This document shows positions 34,833 through 43,165 of a DNA stretch of 64,000 bases, in pieces. The DNA comes from Bacteroidota bacterium (lineage in GTDB: Bacteria; Bacteroidota; Bacteroidia; Bacteroidales; WCHB1-69): the NCBI GenBank assembly GCA_009786185.1, contig WQTS01000140.1:1-64000 (forward strand), read 5' to 3'. Both the position numbers and the translations under genes were made by a program. A model generated the notes under the pieces. The model had not been told where the DNA came from. It was given only the letters and a program-made list of their open reading frames with translations, and ran no database searches. Position 1 is the stretch's first letter; every line of letters begins with the position of its first letter.

Positions 34833-35291
34833 ATGCAAATCGAATACAACAACCTCTACATCCACTTCGTGTTTACAACATTTAACCGAACAAAAATTAT
34901 TCTCGAAAAACACCGTCAACGCATCGAAAAATATATTACCGGAATTATTAATAATAAAGGATGTCACTTGTATTACATTTATGCTAACCCCGAACACGTA
35001 CATCTTCTTGTTTCTCTTAATCCGAAAATTGATCCGGAAAGTTTGGCGACTACAATTGCAGAAAGTTCAGAGCGGTTTATTAATGAAAACAAATTATGTA
35101 CCGGATATTTTAATTGGCAGCAGTCTTGTTCTGCCTTTTCCGTATCCAAAGGGGAGGTAGATAAGGTTTGTAAATATATCATGAATCAAAAAGGACATCA
35201 CAAAACGGTTGATTATGCTCAAGAATATGAAACATTTCTAAAGTTTTATCAGCAGACAATTAATATTCAAAAAAATAAAGTAATAAGGTAA
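34833..35291 (+). CDS. REP-associated tyrosine transposase (Y1/IS200-like HUH family)
   Basis: Starts NNLYIHFVFTTFNR, as IS200-like Y1 transposases do; the HUH metal-binding pair is HVHLL (EHVHLLVSL), and the catalytic Tyr is expected in VCKYIMNQKGHHK, whose spacing fits. 152 aa is the usual length, and CCKY/KxYIxNQ motifs are typical of the RAYT branch. It lies between ~52-bp inverted repeats. These enzymes cut and join single-stranded DNA at hairpins, spreading REP-like palindromes. The gene looks intact. Confidence 0.9.
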   Translation: MQIEYNNLYIHFVFTTFNRTKIILEKHRQRIEKYITGIINNKGCHLYYIYANPEHVHLLVSLNPKIDPESLATTIAESSERFINENKLCTGYFNWQQSCSAFSVSKGEVDKVCKYIMNQKGHHKTVDYAQEYETFLKFYQQTINIQKNKVIR

Positions 35292-35302
35292 GTCTTTAGA
35301 GA

Positions 35303-35356
35303 TTATATCGCTGCTACTAAGGTGTTTTAATGTTTGTATAAGATAAAAATAAGGTT
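35303..35356 (+). repeat. Right inverted repeat of the RAYT unit
   Basis: Reverse complement of the left arm at 34738-34790 with a few mismatches and one single-base length difference. Confidence 0.9.
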
Positions 35357-35426
35357 TTGGGTTTTGTTTTCTTAGTTTCTAAAAAACGCATAAAACAAGA
35401 GCACAATGAAGGTTAAGAAAACCGCG

Positions 35427-36404
35427 TCACCTGCGTACCCCTGTCACTTTCGTCTTCGAATAAAACCATTTCCCCATCCTCTCCTCACTCCAAGATTGCG
35501 TAATCTTAACAAAAAAGTACATCACAATTAAGGTAAAAATAAATCGGAACACAAACACTCCCGAAATTCGGGCGCCAATGGCAATCATAATTAAAGAATC
35601 TTCTATTATGCTGTGAGATAATGACATTAACATTAAAGCATACGTAACATTGCGTCGCTTCAATTGAGTTTGTTTTACTTCATTGATAATTAAACCTCCA
35701 CCGTAGGCTAATCCCAGCGTCATACCAATAACTGTAATCGGAATCACTTCTTTTTCAATGCCTAACAACCTCAGCACCGGATAAAACCACCGGTTTATTT
35801 TTTCGATAACTCCCACACGTTTTAATATGTCAATTATAATAATTAATCCTGTAATGTAGCAAAAAACGAAAGCGTAGTTTTTCAGTTCGCTGAGCGCCCA
35901 AGCCCACCAAGTTGCTTTTTCTGAAATCATTACAATTTTATCTATGCCGCTTGGAATGTCTTGATAGATATTTAAAATGTTATAGATATGATAGAGTATA
36001 ACACCTGCAATAAATCCGAATATGAATCGGAACAAAAATGCGGAACCTGCTTTTACTCCTGCTTTTTGTGTAATGGCTAATTCAATGGGCAGTGTGTGAG
36101 CAATTAAAATGATAGTGGACAATACTGTAACTTGAGCCACCGTTAATTCCATGCCGATGGAGAAGAAAGCGATAAGTCCGGCGTAAATATTGCCAATCAT
36201 TGCGGAAGCCCAAACCAATCCCATTTCGCCGGGCAGTCCCATTACGCTCATTAAGGGCGCCAAAGCATCGCCGATATATACAATTAACCCTGTTTCCTGC
36301 AATATTTTAACCAAAATAGAAACGGGTATCATAATTTTGAAAATTTTGATACTCGTAGTAATACTTTGACTAAACCAACCTTTAATAATTGATGTTATTT
36401 TCAT
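35427..36404 (-). CDS. Nucleoside-recognition (Gate) domain membrane protein
   Basis: About eight hydrophobic helices in two similar halves, each with a Gate-like signature: MIGNIYAGLIAFFS with LSTIILIAHTLPIELAI in the first half, and GMTLGLAYGGGLIINEV with MSLSHSIIEDSLIM in the second. Gate-domain proteins resemble parts of nucleoside transporters and the SpmA/SpmB pair. Substrate is unknown. 325 aa is typical of the Bacteroidetes members, where both halves are fused. Confidence 0.82.
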   Translation of the reverse strand: MKITSIIKGWFSQSITTSIKIFKIMIPVSILVKILQETGLIVYIGDALAPLMSVMGLPGEMGLVWASAMIGNIYAGLIAFFSIGMELTVAQVTVLSTIILIAHTLPIELAITQKAGVKAGSAFLFRFIFGFIAGVILYHIYNILNIYQDIPSGIDKIVMISEKATWWAWALSELKNYAFVFCYITGLIIIIDILKRVGVIEKINRWFYPVLRLLGIEKEVIPITVIGMTLGLAYGGGLIINEVKQTQLKRRNVTYALMLMSLSHSIIEDSLIMIAIGARISGVFVFRFIFTLIVMYFFVKITQSWSEERMGKWFYSKTKVTGVRR

Positions 36405-36408
36405 ATTG

Positions 36409-36432
36409 TCATTTCGAGCGTAGCGAGAAACC
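36409..36432 (+). repeat. GTCATTTCGAGCGTAGCGAG-type intergenic repeat
   Basis: Between two minus-strand genes, the short imperfect palindrome TTTCGAGCG-TAGCGAGAAA is a form commonly dispersed in bacterial intergenic DNA. Only one copy is in this window. Confidence 0.5.
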
Positions 36433-36437
36433 TTGAA

Positions 36438-37193
36438 CTATACGCGTCTGTGAATTAGTCCGTTAAATTGCGCTGTGCAGGTAAGATTTATTTCATTGAT
36501 ACACACGTGTTCAGGTAAAGAAAGGACATATTCAACCACGTTGGCAACATCGTCGGCAATTAGTGGTGTAAAACCTTCATACACTTTACAGGCACGTGTT
36601 TTATCGCCGTGAAAACGCACAATAGAGAAGTTCGTTTCTGCGGCGCCCGGAGAAACATGCGTTACCTTAACATTATGCGGTAATAAATCCATTCTTGTGC
36701 CTTGTGAAAGCGCCAACACCGCATGTTTGGTAGCGCAATACACATTTCCTCCCGCATAAACCTCTCTACTTGAGATAGAACCGATATTTATAATATGCCC
36801 TGATTTTTTAGCCACCATGATAGGAGATATTAAACGGGTCATATAAAGCAATCCTTTAATATTTGTATCAATCATGCGCTCCCAAGCTTCATAACAACCT
36901 TGGTCAATGGTGGTTAATTCTACTGCCAAGCCAGCGTTATTAATTAGCACATCAATATCTTTAAAATCTTCGGGAATCGAATCTACGGCTTTTTCGCAGG
37001 CGGACAAGTCTCGCACATCAAAAACCAACGGCAACACCTTAGAGGATGTGTGTGCAGTAATAAAGTTACAAACTTCATCTAAATGAGTTTTATTTCTTCC
37101 TGTTAATATGAGTTTTATGTTTTGCTTGGCAAGCGTTTTAGCGATGGCTTCGCCGAAACCTCCGGAAGCGCCTGTAATAAGGATGGTTTTCAT
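36438..37193 (-). CDS. Short-chain dehydrogenase/reductase (YdfG-like)
   Basis: MKTILITGASGGFGEAIAKT gives the NAD(P)-binding TGASGGFG motif; NNAG, the catalytic Ser in IGSISS and the YxxxK pair in YCATKHA follow. Best fit is the YdfG-like NADP-dependent 3-hydroxy acid/serine dehydrogenase group, but substrate cannot be fixed. 251 aa is normal. The longer ORF reading upstream to 37415 is rejected because it runs through a tRNA gene; homologues begin at this ATG. Confidence 0.9.
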   Translation of the reverse strand: MKTILITGASGGFGEAIAKTLAKQNIKLILTGRNKTHLDEVCNFITAHTSSKVLPLVFDVRDLSACEKAVDSIPEDFKDIDVLINNAGLAVELTTIDQGCYEAWERMIDTNIKGLLYMTRLISPIMVAKKSGHIINIGSISSREVYAGGNVYCATKHAVLALSQGTRMDLLPHNVKVTHVSPGAAETNFSIVRFHGDKTRACKVYEGFTPLIADDVANVVEYVLSLPEHVCINEINLTCTAQFNGLIHRRV

Positions 37194-37294
37194 AATGATT
37201 GGTATTAGAGGGTTAAAAAGCAGAAGGGAGAAAGGAGGAAGTAGAAAGAAAAAAAGCCACTTACCTAATTTGCAGATAACTGACTTTCTTTTTG

Positions 37295-37369
37295 CGGTCC
37301 GGACGGGACTCGAACCCGCGACCCCGTGCGTGACAGGCACGTATTCTAACCAAACTGAACTACCGAACC
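37295..37369 (-). tRNA. tRNA-Asp (anticodon GTC)
   Basis: Reverse complement: acceptor GGTTCGG/CCGGACC (one G-T pair), D-arm AGTTCAGTTTGGTTAGAAT, anticodon stem CGTGC/GCACG with loop CTGTCAC giving GTC, and T-arm GCGGGTTCGAGTCCCGT, discriminator G as expected for Asp. Confidence 0.96.
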
Positions 37370-37440
37370 GTTTTTGTTTGGGACGGCAAAAATATGAAAT
37401 TTTTGATATCAACAATTCAAAGGAATATTTTTTTCGAAAA

Positions 37441-37860
37441 TTAGCCTCTTCTCTTGTGAATATCAGAAGAATCCCACGATTGATGCTTCAATTCATCGTG
37501 TATGGTGCGAACCATCATGAGGAATATATCTAATTTATTATCAACAAACCAGCGAATAGCGAGATCATCCTTTCTGCACGCCGCGGCAAAAATGGACAAA
37601 AAATCCAACTTGTTTTTTTGAAGCCATTCTATCGCATTGGCTTCACCGTCAATAGCGTTGCTTAATACGCCAAGTTCAGGATAATCGCTTTTTAGCAGCC
37701 AGTGCAACGCATTGGTATCGGAATGGACTGCTGCGGAGAAAGCTGCCAATTCAGGATAGCCGTTTTGAAATAAAAAATCGGCAAACTCGGTGTCGCCTTT
37801 TAAGCTCTCGTTTAAGGCAAGCAAAATTTTGGGATCGTAATCGGTAAGGCTGTGTGGCAT
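37441..37860 (-). CDS. Conserved hypothetical, ankyrin-like helical repeats
   Basis: No enzyme motif. The 139-aa chain has helical repeats with the recurring pattern A-(L/I)-x-W-L (NALHWLLKSDYPELGVLS, NAIEWLQKNKLDFLSIFAAA, LAIRWFVDNKLDIF), about 33 residues apart, like ankyrin-type proteins of Bacteroidetes. It probably serves as a protein-interaction module. It stands alone between tRNA-Asp and a large inverted repeat. Confidence 0.65.
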   Translation of the reverse strand: MPHSLTDYDPKILLALNESLKGDTEFADFLFQNGYPELAAFSAAVHSDTNALHWLLKSDYPELGVLSNAIDGEANAIEWLQKNKLDFLSIFAAACRKDDLAIRWFVDNKLDIFLMMVRTIHDELKHQSWDSSDIHKRRG

Positions 37861-37895
37861 AATTATCTTTTATGGTTGCAAAAGTATTAAAAAGT

Positions 37896-38001
37896 TTGAA
37901 CCATGATTTTCATAAGATTTTCATGATTTGCAAGATTATAATGTATAATTAGCTAAATAAATCTTATAAATCATGAAAATCTTATGAAAATCATGGTTCA
38001 A
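37896..38001. repeat. Perfect 34-bp inverted repeat
   Basis: TTGAACCATGATTTTCATAA..., 34 bp at 37896-37929, is the exact reverse complement of 37968-38001; pairing extends inward with a few mismatches (AAGATT...AATCTT). The loop is about 25-38 nt. It sits between a convergent-free gap and the ftsY promoter and is a transposon-like or REP-like hairpin. Confidence 0.92.
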
Positions 38002-38013
38002 GACAAAAAACCA

Positions 38014-38021
38014 TATTTTCG
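38014..38021 (+). promoter_or_regulatory. -7 box TATTTTCG upstream of ftsY
   Basis: A one-mismatch TAnnTTTG box 36 bp before the ftsY ATG, 12 bp after the inverted repeat. Confidence 0.5.
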
Positions 38022-38057
38022 CGAATAATTAAAATTAAAAGCATATAGATAACATTT

Positions 38058-39014
38058 ATGGGTTTCTTTTCATTTTTTTCAAAAGACAAAAAAGAAGAAC
38101 TGAATCAGGTTCTTGAAAAATCGAAAGAGAATTTCTTTCAAAAATTAGCCAAAACCGTAGTCGGAAAATCTAAGGTAGACGATGAGGTTTTAGATAATTT
38201 AGAAGAGATTTTGATTGCTTCCGATGTAGGTGTTGAAACAACATTAAAAATTATTGACCGCATCGAAGCGCGTGTTTCTCGCGATAAATACATCAGTACA
38301 AGTCAATTAAATGCGATTTTGAAAGAAGAGATTGTTGATTTGTTGATGGATAACAACGCGGATAATTTAGCAGATTTTGAACTTCCCAAAAGCGATTTGC
38401 CTTATGTAATCATGGTAGTAGGCGTAAACGGCGTGGGCAAAACAACCACCATTGGAAAATTAGCACATCAATTCAAGAAAAAAGGCTACAATGTAATGTT
38501 AGGCGCTGCCGATACGTTTCGGGCGGCTGCCGTAGATCAGTTGGAAATTTGGGCGGAAAGAGCAGGTGTATCGATTATCACACAAAAAATGGGCGCCGAT
38601 CCCGCAGCGGTGGCTTACGATAGTGTAGCCTCCGCCATTTCGCGAAAAGCCGATGTGGTGATTATTGACACGGCAGGTCGTTTGCACAACAAAATCCCGT
38701 TGATGAAAGAACTTTCAAAAATTAAAAACGTGATTCAAAAGCAAATACCGGACGCACCTCATGAAATATTATTGGTTTTAGACGGCTCTACCGGACAAAA
38801 CGCCATTGAACAAGCGCGTCAATTTACGGCAGCAACAGAAGTGAATGCACTGGCTATTACAAAATTAGACGGAACCGCAAAAGGAGGCGTAGTGATTGGT
38901 ATTTCCGACCAGTTTAGCATTCCTGTAAAATATATTGGTGTGGGTGAGAAAATTGAGCAGATCCAGGTATTTAATCGTGGGGAGTTTATTGATTCTTTGT
39001 TTCCGGAGGATTGA
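38058..39014 (+). CDS. ftsY: Signal recognition particle receptor FtsY
   Basis: An N domain (residues ~20-100) precedes a GTPase G domain with GVNGVGKTTTIGKLA (G1), DTFRAAA (G2), DTAGR (G3), TKLDGTAKGG (G4) and GVGEKIEQIQVF at the C-terminus. The acidic A domain of E. coli FtsY is missing, as usual outside proteobacteria. It docks SRP-ribosome complexes to the Sec translocon. 318 aa is typical. Confidence 0.97.
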   Translation: MGFFSFFSKDKKEELNQVLEKSKENFFQKLAKTVVGKSKVDDEVLDNLEEILIASDVGVETTLKIIDRIEARVSRDKYISTSQLNAILKEEIVDLLMDNNADNLADFELPKSDLPYVIMVVGVNGVGKTTTIGKLAHQFKKKGYNVMLGAADTFRAAAVDQLEIWAERAGVSIITQKMGADPAAVAYDSVASAISRKADVVIIDTAGRLHNKIPLMKELSKIKNVIQKQIPDAPHEILLVLDGSTGQNAIEQARQFTAATEVNALAITKLDGTAKGGVVIGISDQFSIPVKYIGVGEKIEQIQVFNRGEFIDSLFPED

Positions 39015-39202
39015 TGGTTTGGTTGGGTGAAAAAGGAAAGGAGTGTGTATATTTATATGCTAAGCGCAAATAGTGAACAGTAACCAAAGAAAGCATTGAA
39101 ATTTTGACACTTAAAACAAGTAAGGCAAGACACTCGCGAAGCCGCAAGAGCGAGATTATGAATAATAGTCTGTCAAAGGAACGGACTTTAAATTAATAAA
39201 AA

Positions 39203-39763
39203 ATGAGAAACACAATTAAAATTTTTGGGTTAGCAATGTTATTAATCTTTACAGTACCGCAAGCGTACAGCCAAAAATGCAAGTATGATTTTGACAAAAC
39301 AGATCCGTTTACAGGCGAAAGCGGTAAAGGAATCACTGTAAAAATTAACAATTGGTTTTTTTTCGGATTTAATAAAATTGGCAGTAATTATGATTTAGGC
39401 TTGCTTGCAGCTCTTTCTTATACGGAAAATTCGATGAAAGGAGACTCTATCATATTAAGAGTTGTAAACGAACAAAACCCCAATGGAACCTTGCTTACAC
39501 TGTATTCTGTTGCTGATGTTAAACCTACATTACAAGCTGCTACTAAGGCTCAATATTACTATTCTACTGGATCTGCAACAAGTACATTGTACGGTAGTTA
39601 TAGGATAAAGTATGAAATTACAAAACAACAATTAGAGTTGTTATCAAGTGGCTTAGTTACTGATATAAGGTTATATATAGGAGGTAAAGATTTTTACGTT
39701 CTTGATATCAAGAAAAAAGTAAGTGAAACACTTCGACAAGCTGTAGTTTGTATTTTGCGATAA
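39203..39763 (+). CDS. Secreted hypothetical protein
   Basis: Signal peptide FGLAMLLIFTVPQAYSQ, then a ~160-residue beta-rich domain (CKYDFDKTDPFTGESGKGI, SMKGDSIILRVVNEQN, YGSYRIKYEITKQQLELL). The family is not recognised. The 190-bp gap before it holds a CTCGC/GCGAG hairpin (39133-39154) and no gene. Same direction as ftsY but probably separate. Confidence 0.6.
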   Translation: MRNTIKIFGLAMLLIFTVPQAYSQKCKYDFDKTDPFTGESGKGITVKINNWFFFGFNKIGSNYDLGLLAALSYTENSMKGDSIILRVVNEQNPNGTLLTLYSVADVKPTLQAATKAQYYYSTGSATSTLYGSYRIKYEITKQQLELLSSGLVTDIRLYIGGKDFYVLDIKKKVSETLRQAVVCILR

Positions 39764-39868
39764 CTACTCGTATTGACAAATTTAAAATTGCATCGTTAGA
39801 TAATGAAGTGGGTATAATCGGGTTGTTACGTTTTTTGCAACTTGGGAAAGTTTAATAAGAGTTTGAAA

Positions 39869-40957
39869 ATGAATAGAAAAATTATCGGTCTGATTTTCCT
39901 CCTTTCCGCCCTTGGCGTGTCGGCTCAAACCACAGATTCCGCAAGGTTAGATTACACAGCAATTTTCAAACACAGTATGGGTGCTGATGTGGCATCGGCT
40001 TTGAAATTATTGCCTGATGATACCGCTAATTTATCCCAAAGAGATAGGGATTTTGTTGAAAATTTCAGAAAGCGATTTGCATTCGAATATGACAAAAGCG
40101 ATTTTCGAGAAAAACACAGCTCCGAAATTGATTCTTTGCTTTATATTTTTGCTGATTATTGGCGAACTTCTTTGTTAAATCCGGGCAAAAATATGGATGC
40201 TATTCTTTGGAGGAACGTGGTGGCGTATTTTCAGAGAACAATGCAGCCGGAAGATGGTAAGCGTATAAATTTTGCCAATAGGAATCATTATTTTCGTAAA
40301 TACATCAGTAGCAAAAATTTGTATTCAATCAATAGAATTGGCAAAACCGGAAGGTTGTTAGATTTAAAAGTATGGAAAAATCAAACGGACACCATTTTTA
40401 CCATTGATTTGTATGATGAACAACTTCAAACATACGTGGTTTTAATGGACAATTTTATCACTTTGGGTTGGATGGAATACGCAACGCTCGGGCAACGTCA
40501 TTCGGGAGGCTGGGCAAAACGAGAAGGTGTGTTTTGTGTGGCAAGTGTGTATGATTTGGAAAGTGAAAATTTCTCAGTCAACTTTTTATCCCACGAAGGC
40601 AGGCATTATAACGATTACAAACAATTTCGATCTCCCGGATTGCGAGGCACTGACTTAGAGTATCGCGCCAAATTAACCCAATTAAGTTTAGCTCAAACAA
40701 CACTTTTCGGTTTATTAGGTCATTTTATAGCTTTTTCGAATAAAACTTCCGCTGATCCCCATCAGCGAGCCAATTATGCAGTTATTAGTAACTTGTCGAA
40801 AGCCCTGTTCAATAGCGATTTCGAAAGTGATATTGAACAATGGAAAACAAAAAGTGTTGAAGAAATCAATCAGGCGGCATATTCGGCTCTTAAAGCAAAT
40901 ACGAAAAAATTAAGCCGATGGCACACTCGGTTTTTTAGGCAAGTGCAAAGGATTTAA
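39869..40957 (+). CDS. Secreted putative zincin-like protein (HEGRH motif)
   Basis: Signal peptide MNRKIIGLIFLLSALGVSAQ; ATG 39869 is chosen over the upstream TTG because the signal begins there. The motif SHEGRHYNDYKQF, with a following Glu in LEYRAKLTQL about 20 residues on, fits HExxH-type zinc-metalloprotease architecture with the third ligand downstream. No known peptidase family is recognised. The rest is helical (residues ~20-200), and it lies among other small secreted-protein genes. It may be an uncharacterised metallopeptidase. Confidence 0.6.
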   Translation: MNRKIIGLIFLLSALGVSAQTTDSARLDYTAIFKHSMGADVASALKLLPDDTANLSQRDRDFVENFRKRFAFEYDKSDFREKHSSEIDSLLYIFADYWRTSLLNPGKNMDAILWRNVVAYFQRTMQPEDGKRINFANRNHYFRKYISSKNLYSINRIGKTGRLLDLKVWKNQTDTIFTIDLYDEQLQTYVVLMDNFITLGWMEYATLGQRHSGGWAKREGVFCVASVYDLESENFSVNFLSHEGRHYNDYKQFRSPGLRGTDLEYRAKLTQLSLAQTTLFGLLGHFIAFSNKTSADPHQRANYAVISNLSKALFNSDFESDIEQWKTKSVEEINQAAYSALKANTKKLSRWHTRFFRQVQRI

Positions 40958-40965
40958 TAAAAATC

Positions 40966-41100
40966 AAAAGCACTGCCTATAATTAGCGGTTTGGCGAAAT
41001 AGCGTTCGCACGCCGCCGAAACAATAAGGAAACAATAGTCATCACGCCGACAGTTTTTGGTTCGCCATTTCTTAACAATTGTTATCGTTTTTATGGAACG
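40966..41100 (+). repeat. attC-like imperfect palindrome
   Basis: GCACTGCCTATAATTAGCGGTTTGGCGAAAT on the left faces GGTTCGCCATTTCTTAACAATTGTTAT on the right (GGCGAAAT/ATTTCGCC-like pairing with mismatches). It lies between two accessory ORFs, similar in style to the palindrome at 4371. Confidence 0.35.
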
Positions 41101-41132
41101 TTTTTAATTTTTTTGCAGCGTTAAACACGTAA

Positions 41133-41462
41133 ATGCAATATCTTATGAACAAATTATTTGTATTGGTAACTGCCCTTGTAGTTTCGTTTTCCGCAATGGC
41201 ACAAACATCTGCAAGAGCGGGACAAAACCAAGCTTCCACACAAACGAGACCATCTCAAACAGCTTCAACAATAAGGCAAAATCAACCCGCTGCAGAAGCC
41301 AAACAAGACACTGTCGCAAGAGCCAGAAAGTCTTGTGCCGACTGGGTTGCCGATGGAAAGTGTCCGAAAGCAAACGAAGGTGGACGTTGCTCCGACCACA
41401 AAGCATCAGGAAAATGTCCGAGAATAGAACCAAAAAAATCTACCAAAGGAAAAATCGAATGA
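41133..41462 (+). CDS. Small secreted Cys-containing protein
   Basis: Signal peptide MNKLFVLVTALVVSFSAMAQ (the ATG at 41145 begins it; 41133 adds four residues). A Gln/Thr/Ala-rich linker is followed by a duplicated motif CADWVADGKCP...RCSDHKASGKCP with four cysteines spaced 9, 8 and 9. The cysteines may bind a metal. No family is recognised. Its 3' end abuts a hydrogenase remnant, so the stop may be at an old deletion junction. Confidence 0.55.
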   Translation: MQYLMNKLFVLVTALVVSFSAMAQTSARAGQNQASTQTRPSQTASTIRQNQPAAEAKQDTVARARKSCADWVADGKCPKANEGGRCSDHKASGKCPRIEPKKSTKGKIE

Positions 41463-41731
41463 ACAAAATATTTTGCCAATGTTCACGAGTTGTTGTCCGG
41501 CTTGGGTGCGTTTTGTAAAGTTGTTTTACCCAAATCTTAGGAGAACACAAGTTGAATGTTGCAGTTGTTCACGGCATTAAGAATGTAAAATCGTTCATTG
41601 ATGCACTTCAAAATAGAACACAAAAATTCGATTTGAGTTGCGATAACCCGCAAGTTCAAGCTATTTATAACGAATTTCTGGGTTATCCTCTTAGTGAAAA
41701 GGCAAAAGAGCTTTTACACATAAAAAGATAA
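41461..41731 (+). pseudogene. Decayed [FeFe]-hydrogenase (HydA) fragment with internal deletions
   Basis: Frame from 41461 reads NILPMFTSCCPAWVRFVKLFYPNL, which includes the H-cluster motif TSCCPxW of [FeFe] hydrogenases. A frame change near 41537 leads into GEHKLNVAVVHGIKNVKSFI and then, with the ACPGGC/GGGQP motif missing, into DNPQVQAIYNEFLGYPLSEK and KELLH, the hydrogenase C-terminus, ending at TAA 41729-41731. Pieces are in the right order but motif 2, motif 3 and all upstream domains are absent. It cannot make an active enzyme. Confidence 0.8.
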
Positions 41732-41775
41732 ATTTTCGTTAATTTATTAATGAAATAGATATTGGGACAAACCTG

Positions 41776-41915
41776 TTGCTAACGAGCATATTTCCAAAAT
41801 TGCTGCCTTACCTTGCGGGATAGATATTTGTGTATTTTTACAGTCGTTGTTCGCGCTGATAATGTGTTGAAAAACAGCAATTTTTGAAACATGCCATCAC
41901 ATTATCTGCTATACG
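41776..41915 (+). repeat. Imperfect palindromic intergenic element
   Basis: ATTTCCAAAATTGCTG (from 41791) pairs with CAGCAATTTTTGAAA (to ~41891), and ATAATGTG (from 41859) with CACATTAT (to ~41906). Begins with CTAACGAG, resembling the 4371 element. Situated after the hydrogenase remnant. Confidence 0.4.
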
Positions 41916-41990
41916 GACAGTACGCGACGAAAAAAACAAAAACGAATAAAAAATCAAAAATATAAACCGTTCAAAAGGACATAAAATTTA

Positions 41991-42383
41991 ATGAATATGG
42001 CAGAAAGAATTAAAAAACAGATTTCGAGCAAAACGCTTTTGTGCAAAATTGCTCTTGTAATGCTAATGGGATTTTCGCTGATTGCATGCAACAAACAACC
42101 CATAGAAAAAAAAGTGTCCGGAACGGTAACAGCAGAAGCGAATGGCATTATTACATTTAAATACTCGCGTCAAAGTAGCAATTCTCCCAATACCTGTACG
42201 TTTACAACCAATTTGCCGGCTCCCAACGACCAATTCGTTCTTACCATTACTTCCGGTAATACGGCTGGGGATAAAGTGATAGAAGGTTTAACAGCAGGAC
42301 AGAAAGTAGAATGGACGGCTAAAGTGAAAGGCAATCCACTTAACCATGGCAGTGGGAATTTTGTTCATATCATCAATGATTGA
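41991..42383 (+). CDS. Small lipoprotein, hypothetical
   Basis: Signal IALVMLMGFSLIAC ends with a lipobox (Cys at residue ~33), followed by a ~95-aa beta-rich domain (VSGTVTAEANGIITFKYSRQ, FVLTITSGNT, GLTAGQKVEWTAKVKG), perhaps one Ig-like module. Not recognised. Its TGA overlaps the next ATG by one base, so translation is probably coupled to the Ogt-like gene. Confidence 0.65.
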   Translation: MNMAERIKKQISSKTLLCKIALVMLMGFSLIACNKQPIEKKVSGTVTAEANGIITFKYSRQSSNSPNTCTFTTNLPAPNDQFVLTITSGNTAGDKVIEGLTAGQKVEWTAKVKGNPLNHGSGNFVHIIND

Positions 42384-42922
42384 TGTATTATTCAACTATT
42401 TACCAATCGCCTGTCGGTGCAATTACACTTGCATGTGACAACAACAATCTTATCGGGTTGTGGAATGAGGGGCAAAAATATCACGGTGATACTCTATTTG
42501 AAAAAATGACAGAAAACAACGATATATCTATATTTGACAATACGAAAAAATGGTTAGACAGATATTTTGCAGGTAAAAAACCTGTCATTTCCGAATTGCC
42601 GTTAGCTCCCATCGGTGGCGAGTTTCGGCAAGAAGTGTGGCGTATTTTGTGTGAAATCCCATACGGTGAAATTATTACATACGGCGACATTGCAAAAAAA
42701 ATGGCAGCGAAAATGAATAGAAAAAGCATGTCAAGTCAAGCAGTGGGCGGAGCTGTCGGGCATAACCCTATATCCATTATTATCCCTTGTCATCGAGTTG
42801 TAGGTTCCAATGGCAGTTTGACGGGTTATGCAGGAGGCATTAGCATAAAAGTAAAATTGCTTGAATTGGAGGGCGTTGATGCGTCCCGATTGTTTGTTCC
42901 TGCAAAGGGGACGGCGCTCTAA
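42383..42922 (+). CDS. ogt: Methylated-DNA--protein-cysteine methyltransferase
   Basis: FRQEVWRILCEIPYGEIITYGDIA and the active site IIPCHRVVGSNGSLTGYAGG are the MGMT/Ogt signature; the Cys in PCHRV takes the alkyl group from O6-alkylguanine. The N-terminal half (SPVGAITLACDNNNLIGLW) is the usual ribonuclease-like domain. 179 aa is normal. ATG 42383 overlaps the upstream stop. Confidence 0.95.
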   Translation: MYYSTIYQSPVGAITLACDNNNLIGLWNEGQKYHGDTLFEKMTENNDISIFDNTKKWLDRYFAGKKPVISELPLAPIGGEFRQEVWRILCEIPYGEIITYGDIAKKMAAKMNRKSMSSQAVGGAVGHNPISIIIPCHRVVGSNGSLTGYAGGISIKVKLLELEGVDASRLFVPAKGTAL

Positions 42923-43165
42923 GAAACTTCAAAATGGAGAAACAGTATTTTGAAGAGCCTCTTACTCAAAAATGAAAACTTAAGCTGCCAAAATTCGAAA
43001 ATCCTTCCAAATTCCAACCTTCCATTTTTTACATTTTTCCAAAAATTGCATTTTTTAAAATAAAAATTGCTTGTTTTTCGATTTTTTGTACATTTCCAAC
43101 ATTCTGAATGTAAGGAAAATAGTTTTATATTAGCCGACAAAAACAAACCATTTAAATAACTTCTT

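Noticed and set aside
37194..37415. 74-residue N-terminal extension of the SDR protein
   Set aside because: It translates antisense through tRNA-Asp and the spacer; SDR homologues start at ATG 37193.
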